Assembly (NCBI GenBank): GCA_903874055.1
Contig: CAIQQR010000010.1
Coordinates: 1 to 48,258, forward strand
Source of the DNA: an uncultured Bacteroidota bacterium
GTDB taxonomy: Bacteria; Bacteroidota; Bacteroidia; Chitinophagales; Chitinophagaceae
DNA length: 48,258 bases
Reading direction: 5' to 3'
The notes beneath the pieces were generated by a model. It was not told the origin of the DNA, ran no database searches, and saw nothing but the letters and a program-made list of their open reading frames with translations. The stretch's first letter is position 1. Every line of letters starts with the position of its first letter. The translations under genes were made by a program, and so were the position numbers. Shown here piece after piece: positions 22,192 to 29,442 of the stretch.

Positions 22192-23478
22192 ATGAAATTC
22201 ATACTATCATTGATTGTATTACTACTAATTTTTATAAACTTATTGCATGCTCAAAGCAATAAGGGAATTCACTTTCAAGCCATTGCTCGAAACGAAAATG
22301 GATTAATTATTCCTACAAAACAAATTACCTTACGTATTTCAATTTTAACTGATTCCATCCAAGGAATGATAATTTATCAAGAAATAAAATCAGTCACCAC
22401 TAATATGCTTGGACTATTGTTTATTGATATTGGAAATGAGGAACCGGGAAAAGTTGTAACGATTGGAAGTTTTAATGAAATTAACTGGAGTTCAAAATCT
22501 TTTTATTTACAAGTAGAGCTGGATCCTAATAATGCTTTGTCTTTTTTAAACGCGGGTATTGAAAAAATAAACTATGTGCCACTTGCTTTGTACGCAGACA
22601 AATCTAATATGGTGGAAAGTATTGTTCCTATTGAGTTAGGAGGTACAGGGGTGGGAAGTATAAAAGAAATAGTTAAGCTATTAAATATGGAAAAAGTAAA
22701 CAATACCCCAGATAGTTTAAAGCCCATTAGTAATGCTATGAATAGTGCACTCAATGAAAAATTAAAAAAATCAGACACCCTATATTTAAGTAACAGAATT
22801 AATGCAATTCCAAAAATAGATACCTTAATCATTAACAATAAACTAAATCAAAAATTAAATACGATTGACACTATAAAATTGTCCAACCGCATCAATTTAA
22901 AATTAAACATGAGCGATACTGTTAGTTTAAGTAATAGAATAAATAATAAAATAAATATAGGTTCATTAAGTAGTAATGACATTATGAGCGGTCTAGGTTA
23001 CGCTCCCGTAAAAAATAATTTTGGAATTTTTTACGATTCTTCAAAACAAATAACAAATATTGCAACGGCTACAGCAATTAAATTTAATTTTCAACAAGCG
23101 GGTTCTAAAATAAATACAGCATTAAATACCTCAGGAAACCCAACAAGAATAATGGTTGTAGAGGCAGGCACTTATCAACTGAACTATGTTTTACAGTATA
23201 TTAAACCTGATGCAGGAACGGATGAGGTAAGTATTTGGTTAAGAAAAAATAGCAGTGCCTATCCCAATACACATACAAGCTATCTGATTCAGGGTGGTAA
23301 CTTTAAAAATATTTTTGCTGGAAACTATTTTATAGAACTTGGGGCCAATGATTATATTGAACTATTTTATAGTATTAAAAATAGTAACACTACACTTTAT
23401 GGTACCACTCCAATTACCACTACTCCTTCAAGACCAGCCACTCCTTCGGCCTATTTAAGCATCCACTCAGTAAATTAA
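22192..23478 (+). CDS. Fibre-like surface adhesin with DT-LSNRIN repeats and a jelly-roll tail
   Basis: A 428-residue exported protein. The signal peptide ends LLHAQ. Residues 24-135 form an N-terminal domain seen in many Bacteroidota tail-fibre-like surface proteins (GIHFQAIARNENGLII, YVPLALYA). A Gly-rich hinge (ELGGTGVGS) leads to four copies of a 15-16-residue repeat at residues 194-256. The C-terminal part, about 275-428, resembles a C1q/TNF-like jelly roll (AGTYQLNYVLQYIK, ELGANDYIELFYSIK). The architecture suggests a trimeric stalk and knob, by analogy to phage or adhesin fibres. It starts immediately after the T9SS-tailed gene. Its stop codon overlaps the stop of the convergent M24 peptidase gene by 4 nt. 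Ligand unknown. Confidence 0.7.
   Translation: MKFILSLIVLLLIFINLLHAQSNKGIHFQAIARNENGLIIPTKQITLRISILTDSIQGMIIYQEIKSVTTNMLGLLFIDIGNEEPGKVVTIGSFNEINWSSKSFYLQVELDPNNALSFLNAGIEKINYVPLALYADKSNMVESIVPIELGGTGVGSIKEIVKLLNMEKVNNTPDSLKPISNAMNSALNEKLKKSDTLYLSNRINAIPKIDTLIINNKLNQKLNTIDTIKLSNRINLKLNMSDTVSLSNRINNKINIGSLSSNDIMSGLGYAPVKNNFGIFYDSSKQITNIATATAIKFNFQQAGSKINTALNTSGNPTRIMVVEAGTYQLNYVLQYIKPDAGTDEVSIWLRKNSSAYPNTHTSYLIQGGNFKNIFAGNYFIELGANDYIELFYSIKNSNTTLYGTTPITTTPSRPATPSAYLSIHSVN
22771..22959 (+). repeat. Four-copy repeat in the adhesin stalk
   Basis: The encoded units are SDTLYLSNRINAIPK, IDTLIINNKLNQKLNT, IDTIKLSNRINLKLNM and SDTVSLSNRINNKINI. The shared frame is D-T-x-x-(L/I)-x-N-(R/K)-(I/L)-N. 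The spacing and regular hydrophobic positions suggest a trimeric coiled or beta-helical stalk. DNA identity between units is only partial, so the repeat looks old and not freshly expanded. Confidence 0.75.
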
Positions 23479-24749
23479 CCAAAAGGTTGCTCAATAGAGA
23501 TACTCTGTTTTGTAAAAAAGTGAGGGCCATCTTCACCAATATATAAACAGTCCTCTAATCTTATGCCAAATTCACCAGGAATTGAAATTGTGGGTTCATT
23601 GCTAAAACACATACCAACTTGAATTGGCGTTTTATTACCTTTTACAAAATTGGTCCACTCATGTCCATCTAATCCAATGCCATGACCAGTTCGGTGCGGT
23701 AAACCGGGCAATTGATAATTTTTATGAAAACCTGCTTTTTCAATAACTGCTCTAGCCGCGGCATCTACTACTTCGCATGGTGCTCCAATTTTAATAGCAG
23801 CAAAAGCGGCATCCTGTGCTTGCTTTTCAGTATTCCAAACGTCAATTTGACGTTGAGAAGGTTTGCCTACACAAATGGTTCTTGATATATCTGATTCATA
23901 GCCTTCGCATGTAGTGCCTCCATCAATTAATACAATATCTCCTTCCTGAATAGTTTGTGGCGCAATACTTCCATGTGGTAATGCCGAATATTTTCCTACA
24001 ATCACCATGGCGCCACCACTAAAACCTAATTTTCTAAATGCACTACTTATATTACCGCTGAATTCGGTTTGAGACATTCCAGGCTTAATACTTGGAAAAG
24101 CTAATTTATACGCTTCAATAGTGACATCATTGGCAATTTGTAACAATGCAATTTCTGCCTTGCTTTTAATCATTCTACAACCTGCTGTAATTGGAGTAGC
24201 ATCCACTATTTCCATACCTGGTGCTGCTTTTTTAACTCCGTCTGCAATAAAAAAACGAACACGTTCTTCCATTCCAATTTTATGATACACCACACCTCTG
24301 TCCTTTACAGCTTCGACTATTAAAGCATAAGGGCTTTCATGTTCTTCCCAACAACGCACTTCATCACCAAATGCTGGCTTAATCAATTCCTTAGCACGAT
24401 CTTCTTCAAATTTTGGACAGATATATATAATAGATCCTTTTGCTGGTATTACCACACCAAAGGTTCGCTCACTTTGACCCCATCTCATACCCGTAAAATA
24501 AAAGCAAGAGGTAGTGCCTTCTAAAAAAATGGCATCTATTTTTTGTTGCCCCATTAATTCCTGTGCTCGAGCAATTCTTTGCTTTCTTTCATCTACTGAA
24601 ATTGGTACTACTTTATCCTTAAAGCTAGTATTTACAGTAGTTGTTGCATTATTTTGACCTATTGCATACTTGCTTAATGGAAGTGTGGCAGCTGTTAATG
24701 CAGAGAGACCTAAAAATTTTCTTCTATTGAATTGAGTATCTTTTTTCAT
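23475..24749 (-). CDS. Tat-exported M24 family metallopeptidase (Xaa-Pro aminopeptidase-like)
   Basis: A 424-residue dinuclear metal aminopeptidase. The N-terminus FNRRKFLGLSALTAATLPLS is a twin-arginine signal. A creatinase-type N-terminal domain (about 50-190) is followed by the pita-bread fold with all five metal ligands: Asp276 (LIDGG), Asp287 (ESDISR), His356 (HRTGHG), Glu385 (NEPTI) and Glu399 (RLED). It should remove N-terminal residues ahead of proline in the periplasm or at the surface, complementing the S9 peptidase at 6185-8170. The stop codon overlaps that of the adhesin gene on the other strand. Confidence 0.92.
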   Translation of the reverse strand: MKKDTQFNRRKFLGLSALTAATLPLSKYAIGQNNATTTVNTSFKDKVVPISVDERKQRIARAQELMGQQKIDAIFLEGTTSCFYFTGMRWGQSERTFGVVIPAKGSIIYICPKFEEDRAKELIKPAFGDEVRCWEEHESPYALIVEAVKDRGVVYHKIGMEERVRFFIADGVKKAAPGMEIVDATPITAGCRMIKSKAEIALLQIANDVTIEAYKLAFPSIKPGMSQTEFSGNISSAFRKLGFSGGAMVIVGKYSALPHGSIAPQTIQEGDIVLIDGGTTCEGYESDISRTICVGKPSQRQIDVWNTEKQAQDAAFAAIKIGAPCEVVDAAARAVIEKAGFHKNYQLPGLPHRTGHGIGLDGHEWTNFVKGNKTPIQVGMCFSNEPTISIPGEFGIRLEDCLYIGEDGPHFFTKQSISIEQPFG

Positions 24750-24828
24750 AATCCAAATTTGAATTTTACCTTTTAAAGATATTACTTATTCTTATAGATT
24801 TTATTAACTATAATAGTTTAAATTTATA

Positions 24829-24836
24829 ATGCACAA
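24829..24836 (+). promoter_or_regulatory. Weak -7-like box upstream of the DUF5916 gene
   Basis: TAAATTTA followed by TAATG lies about 32 nt before the DUF5916 ATG. The same octamer precedes genes at 3912 (minus), 38280 and 41443. It is a near match to TAnnTTTG but common in AT-rich DNA. Confidence 0.28.
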
Positions 24837-24867
24837 AAACGATTACTTGCCCTTTTATTGAAAACCT

Positions 24868-27069
24868 ATGTTAAAAAATTGCACGCGTGTTGGATTATTA
24901 CTATATCTTATAATTTGCTCCTATATTTCCTTTGCACAAAAAAAGAATGCACATATTCAATATCATATTCACAAAGCAACAGATCCAATTATCTTGGATG
25001 GAAAAATGGAGGAAGCGAGTTGGAAAAATGCAGAAGTAGCAAAAGATTTTGGAATGGTATTACCAATGGATACCAGTATATCCAATTTACCTACGCAAGT
25101 GCGTATGACCTACGATGATAAAAATATTTACATTTTGGCCATTTGTTTTAAACCCTCCAAGGGAAAAGACATGGTAGAGTCTCTAAAAAGAGATTGGAAC
25201 TTTGGCAAAAACGACAATTTTATTGTTTTTATGGACACTTATGGTGACTTAACCAATGGATTTGCATTTGGCGCCAATGCAGTTGGTGCACAATGGGATG
25301 GTACAATGTATGATGGAGGAAGTGTGGATTTAAATTGGGATAATAAATGGGTTTCTGAAATAACGAACGATGATAAAAAATACGTTTGGGAAGCAGCCAT
25401 CCCTTTTAAATCTATTAGATACAAAAAGGGAATTAAAGAATGGGGGATTAACTTTAGTAGAAACGATTTAAAAACAACCGAAAAATCAAGCTGGGCTCCG
25501 ATGCCAAGAAATTTTCCTACTGCATCACTTTCTTATACTGGCAATTTAATTTGGGATCAAGAGCTACCTAATCATGAAAATAATATTTCATTTATTCCCT
25601 ATTTTAAAACAAACTATTCAAGAAGTTTTGCAAATAGTGATGGAAGTAAAATAAATACTCCAAGTACAATTGGAAGTGAATACGGATTGGATGCAAAAGT
25701 GAGTTTATCGTCTTCTTTAAATTTAGACCTTACTTTAAATCCAGATTTTTCTCAAGTAGAAGTAGATAGACAGGTTACCGACCTTAGTAGATTCGAATTA
25801 TTTTTTCCAGAAAAGAGGCAATTTTTTTTAGAGAACGCTGATCTTTTTTCTAACCTTGGATTTGCCAGCGTACGTCCGTTTTTTTCAAGACGTATCGGAT
25901 TGAATACCAATATTGATTTTGGCGCCAGAATGAGTGGACAAATTAATAAGCAATGGCGTATAGGAATCATGGATATGAAAACTGCAGCTAGTATAGATAA
26001 TAATACCATTGCTCAAAATTATTCAGTGCTAGCAGTACAAAGAAAATTATTTAAGAAATCGAGCATTGAACTTTTTTATATAGATAAAACAGGAATTGAA
26101 AATAAATCAGCAATAGATACTGTTTATGCTGGCAATTCCTACAATCGAAATATTGGTTTTGAATATTTAATTGCACCTTCCAATAATAAATGGTCTGGTA
26201 AAACTATTTTTATCAAATCATTTACACCCAATAAAACGGGTAATGATTTTTTAACGGCAAGTAGCTTACAATACAATACCAGAAACCTTATTGTTGCATG
26301 GCAACATGAAATAGTAGGCAATAATTATAATGCCGAAGTAGGATATGTTCCTCGTAATAATTATATCAAGTTTGCTCCGACTATTACAAAGTTATTTTTT
26401 CCAAAAAGTGGTGCCATCTTAAGTCATGGCCCTCAATTAAGTGCTACTTATTATTACAACAACAACTTTGTTGGCACTGATAATACAAAAGCGTTAACCT
26501 ATTTAATTACCTATCGAGATAAAAGTACTTTGTCTGGAGTAGTTCAAAACGATTATGTTGAATTACTAGCACCATTTGATCCTACTAGAATTGGAAAAAC
26601 ACCATTAGCAGTTCATACAAAGCATCAATGGAATACTACTGGCTTTGATTGGATATCTGCTCCTCAGCATCAAACTACTTTTAGTTTGTCAACGAGAGTG
26701 GGTGGATACTATGCAAATGGAAATTTAGTGAGTGTGAGTGGTGATATTGGTTATAGAATTCAACCATTTATAAACTTTGATTTTGCAGCTACTTATAATA
26801 AAATTTCTTTGCCGCAACCCTGGGGAGAAAACAATTTTTTACTACTTGGCCCAAAAATGGATGTGACCTTTACCAATAAAATATTTTTCACCGCATTTTA
26901 CCAATACAATGAACAAACTAAAAACATTAACTTTAATACCAGATTTCAATGGAGGTATAAGCCAGTGTCTGATTTGTTTATAGTATATACTGATAATTAT
27001 TATATTGGTCCCGTATTTATAAAAAATAGGGCAGTGGTTTTAAAATTCACTTATTGGTGGAATAAATAA
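24868..27069 (+). CDS. DUF5916 outer-membrane protein with N-terminal CBM9-like domain
   Basis: A 733-residue exported protein. A signal peptide ends at ISFAQ. Residues 30-220 form a family 9-like carbohydrate-binding fold, with DPIILDGKMEEASWKNAE, DDKNIYILAICF and WEAAIPFKSIRY. A DUF5916 barrel follows: NPDFSQVEVDRQVTDLSRFE, FFPEKRQFFLENADLF and the FSRRIG motif. The sequence ends in an aromatic strand (VVLKFTYWWNK), as outer-membrane barrels do. These proteins are abundant in Bacteroidota and are uncharacterised; uptake or binding of a glycan or peptide ligand is likely. It leads a tight run of genes: a serine hydrolase (5 nt gap), an MFS transporter and a propeller-phosphoesterase. Confidence 0.88.
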   Translation: MLKNCTRVGLLLYLIICSYISFAQKKNAHIQYHIHKATDPIILDGKMEEASWKNAEVAKDFGMVLPMDTSISNLPTQVRMTYDDKNIYILAICFKPSKGKDMVESLKRDWNFGKNDNFIVFMDTYGDLTNGFAFGANAVGAQWDGTMYDGGSVDLNWDNKWVSEITNDDKKYVWEAAIPFKSIRYKKGIKEWGINFSRNDLKTTEKSSWAPMPRNFPTASLSYTGNLIWDQELPNHENNISFIPYFKTNYSRSFANSDGSKINTPSTIGSEYGLDAKVSLSSSLNLDLTLNPDFSQVEVDRQVTDLSRFELFFPEKRQFFLENADLFSNLGFASVRPFFSRRIGLNTNIDFGARMSGQINKQWRIGIMDMKTAASIDNNTIAQNYSVLAVQRKLFKKSSIELFYIDKTGIENKSAIDTVYAGNSYNRNIGFEYLIAPSNNKWSGKTIFIKSFTPNKTGNDFLTASSLQYNTRNLIVAWQHEIVGNNYNAEVGYVPRNNYIKFAPTITKLFFPKSGAILSHGPQLSATYYYNNNFVGTDNTKALTYLITYRDKSTLSGVVQNDYVELLAPFDPTRIGKTPLAVHTKHQWNTTGFDWISAPQHQTTFSLSTRVGGYYANGNLVSVSGDIGYRIQPFINFDFAATYNKISLPQPWGENNFLLLGPKMDVTFTNKIFFTAFYQYNEQTKNINFNTRFQWRYKPVSDLFIVYTDNYYIGPVFIKNRAVVLKFTYWWNK

Positions 27070-27074
27070 AATAT

Positions 27075-28139
27075 ATGAAGCGTATTATTATAGGAATATT
27101 ATTATTGACTTTAGGATTAAATGCAAGTGCTCAATCGAATAAAAAAATTAAGCTTGCCATTGATTCTATTTTAGCACGGTATTCCCATCCCAATGAACCA
27201 GGTGCTTCCGTATTGGTACTAAAAAATAATAAAATCGTTTTTAAAAAAGGATATGGTGTAAGTAATATAAATACAAATGAGCTCGTTAAACCTACTACTA
27301 ATTTTAGACTCGCCTCAGTAACAAAACAGTTTACAGCTATGTCTATTTTGTTATTGGAGCAAAAACATAAACTTTCATTAGAGGACCCAATTTCAAAATA
27401 TTTTTCAATCCTCCCTCCCTATATTGCTAAAATAAAAATTAAAGATTTACTTACACATAGTTCAGGCTTGATAGATTATGAGGACTTAATGCCAGTAACT
27501 CAAACCGTACAATTGCATGATACCAATTGCTTACAATTAATGTTTATGGCAGATTCATTATATTTCCCCGCAGGTACACAATATAAATACAGCAATACAG
27601 GTTATGCAATACTGTCTTTAATTGTAGAGCAAGTAAGTGGAAAGCCATTTGCTCAATTTTTAATAGAAAATATTTTTAAAAAGCTTAAAATGAAAACGAC
27701 TGTTGCTTTTGAAGAGGGCAAAAGTACAGTGGCAAATCGGGCTTATGGAAATACATATGAGCAAGGAAAATGGATACAAACAGATCAAAGTTTAACTAGT
27801 GCTGTATTGGGAGACGGAGGCATTTACACTAATGTTCAAGAATATACAAAATGGATTAAAGCATTGTGGAACTATGAATTAATTGATCAAGCACAACAAG
27901 AAAAGGCTTGGTCAACAACAACATTAGATAATGGAAAAACTATTGATTATGGATATGGATGGCATGTAGAAACATTCCAAGGCATTACCCATCCGTTTCA
28001 CGATGGAAGCTCCATAGGATTTAGAAACTCCGTAGGATTATTTCCTGATCAAAAATTAATGGTCATTATTCTTACCAACAGAAGCGAGCCTGACCCTATT
28101 GAAGAGGTACATAAAATTGCTGCACTATATCTAAAATAA
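27075..28139 (+). CDS. Exported serine hydrolase (class C beta-lactamase / DD-peptidase fold)
   Basis: A 354-residue serine hydrolase with signal peptide ending NASAQ. The SxxK motif is SVTK with Ser81 and Lys84. The second motif is Y-S-N in KYSNTGYA at about residue 173. The third, normally KTG, appears as HDGSS near residue 310. That H-x-G form is common in esterase- or D-aminopeptidase-like members of the family. It is therefore more likely a peptidase or esterase acting on D-amino-acid peptides or esters than a beta-lactamase. It sits 5 nt after DUF5916 and precedes an MFS transporter, which could import its products. Confidence 0.87.
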   Translation: MKRIIIGILLLTLGLNASAQSNKKIKLAIDSILARYSHPNEPGASVLVLKNNKIVFKKGYGVSNINTNELVKPTTNFRLASVTKQFTAMSILLLEQKHKLSLEDPISKYFSILPPYIAKIKIKDLLTHSSGLIDYEDLMPVTQTVQLHDTNCLQLMFMADSLYFPAGTQYKYSNTGYAILSLIVEQVSGKPFAQFLIENIFKKLKMKTTVAFEEGKSTVANRAYGNTYEQGKWIQTDQSLTSAVLGDGGIYTNVQEYTKWIKALWNYELIDQAQQEKAWSTTTLDNGKTIDYGYGWHVETFQGITHPFHDGSSIGFRNSVGLFPDQKLMVIILTNRSEPDPIEEVHKIAALYLK

Positions 28140-28142
28140 TTG

Positions 28143-28167
28143 TGCGTTTTTGTTTAATTTAAACGCA
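28143..28167. repeat. Perfect inverted repeat ending at the MFS start codon
   Basis: TGCGTTT (28143-28149) and AAACGCA (28161-28167) are perfect arms around 11 bases. The last A is the A of the MFS ATG. Formed in RNA it would occlude the start codon. It lies directly after the serine-hydrolase stop codon and has no T run downstream, so it is not a typical terminator. Confidence 0.55.
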
Positions 28168-29426
28168 TGAAAAAACGCTACCAAGTCTTATTTGTATTGT
28201 CATTACTATCCATGATTACTTTTTTGGATAGAGTAGCATTATCATCTGCGAGTAGCAATATCATGAGTGATTTGCATATTAGTACCGTTAAATGGGGATG
28301 GATATTAGGTATGTTTACTTTATCTTATGCAAGTTTTGAAGTGCCAACAGGATGGCTGGGTGATCGTTTTGGTGGAAAGAATATTTTAATTAGAGTAGTC
28401 ATTTGGTGGTCAATATTTACCATATTAACAGGTATCTCTACCGGATTTATTATGTTATTGATTGTAAGATTTTTATTTGGTGTAGGTGAAGCAGGTGCCT
28501 ATCCCAACACTTCCATTATTTTAGCGAAATGGTTTCCAGTACTTGAAAGAGGGCGCGCGCAAGCTACCATTTGGGGTGCGAGTAGATTAGGTGCTGCCTT
28601 GACTCCTTTTATTGTTTTACCTATTCAGCAAAAATATAGTTGGCATGTTTCATTTTATACTTTGGGATTTGTAGGATTGGTTTGGGTATTGTTTTTTATT
28701 TTTTGGCAAAAAGAAGATCCTACACATAGTAAGCATATTAAAAAAGAAGAGTTAGATGAAATATTAGCAAAAAGAGATTTGCCCTTACAAATTGAAAATG
28801 AGAAAACTTCATTTTGGTCGGGATTTAAAAATAAGTATTTAGGATTTTTATTACTCATGTACATCTGCTATGCAATTGGTGCTTACTTTTTTCAATCCTG
28901 GTTTCATACCTATCTGCAAAAAGGAAGACAAATACCAGAAGAACAATTAATATGGGCTTCTTCAGTACCTTATTTATTAGCCGCGCTTGGTTGTTTCACA
29001 GGCGGATGGTTAAGTGACATTGCTTGTTTGAGATGGGGTAAAAAATGGGGCCGTCGTATCGTGCCCATGGTTGGTTTATTTGTTTCAGGTATTTGTATCA
29101 TGACCGCATCCATAATTAATGATAATTTAACATGCATCATTTTACTTGGCATAGGCATGGCATTTATGGATGTGACAGCACCAGTTGCTTGGGCTGTTGC
29201 TATGGATATGGGAGGTACAAAAAGTGGAACAGTTTCAGGGGCAATGAACTCCGCAGGCTTGCTAGGGGCCTATTTGAGCACAGTTGTGTTTGGTTATCTT
29301 GCAAACGCGTACGGATATTATTTACCCGTTTTGTATATTGGCATGATTGTATTTTGTGGCACTTTCATTTGGCTAAAAATTGATGCCACACAAAAAATTC
29401 AATTCCGTAAAATCAGTACCTTGTAG
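28167..29426 (+). CDS. MFS transporter, anion:cation symporter-like
   Basis: A 419-residue inner-membrane transporter with 12 helices. The first loop carries GWLGDRFGGKNILIR, the family G-x-x-x-D-R-x-G-x-K/R motif. TM1 has TFLDRVALSSA and TM4 has GVGEAGAYPNTSIILAKWFP, both typical of the ACS subfamily that imports hexuronates, galactonate, glucarate or other organic anions. No sugar-acid catabolic gene is adjacent. Its neighbours are a serine hydrolase and a propeller-phosphoesterase, so the solute could be a product of these periplasmic enzymes. Its start and stop codons are both inside perfect inverted repeats. Confidence 0.88.
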   Translation: MKKRYQVLFVLSLLSMITFLDRVALSSASSNIMSDLHISTVKWGWILGMFTLSYASFEVPTGWLGDRFGGKNILIRVVIWWSIFTILTGISTGFIMLLIVRFLFGVGEAGAYPNTSIILAKWFPVLERGRAQATIWGASRLGAALTPFIVLPIQQKYSWHVSFYTLGFVGLVWVLFFIFWQKEDPTHSKHIKKEELDEILAKRDLPLQIENEKTSFWSGFKNKYLGFLLLMYICYAIGAYFFQSWFHTYLQKGRQIPEEQLIWASSVPYLLAALGCFTGGWLSDIACLRWGKKWGRRIVPMVGLFVSGICIMTASIINDNLTCIILLGIGMAFMDVTAPVAWAVAMDMGGTKSGTVSGAMNSAGLLGAYLSTVVFGYLANAYGYYLPVLYIGMIVFCGTFIWLKIDATQKIQFRKISTL

Positions 29427-29442
29427 TAACAAATTGTTACTA
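29424..29442. repeat. Perfect 8-bp inverted repeat from MFS stop to phosphoesterase start
   Basis: TAGTAACA (29424-29431) and TGTTACTA (29435-29442) flank AAT. The left arm begins with the MFS stop codon TAG and the right arm ends with the A of the next ATG. The whole 15-nt intergenic space is thus one palindrome, which could serve translational coupling or protein binding. Confidence 0.6.

Noticed and set aside
22771-22959. CRISPR-like repeat
   Set aside because: The repeats are in a coding frame, degenerate, and have no unique spacers. They encode a protein stalk.
27075-28139. Serine hydrolase as an AmpC beta-lactamase
   Set aside because: The third motif is H-D-G-S instead of K-T-G, and no AmpR-type regulator is present.
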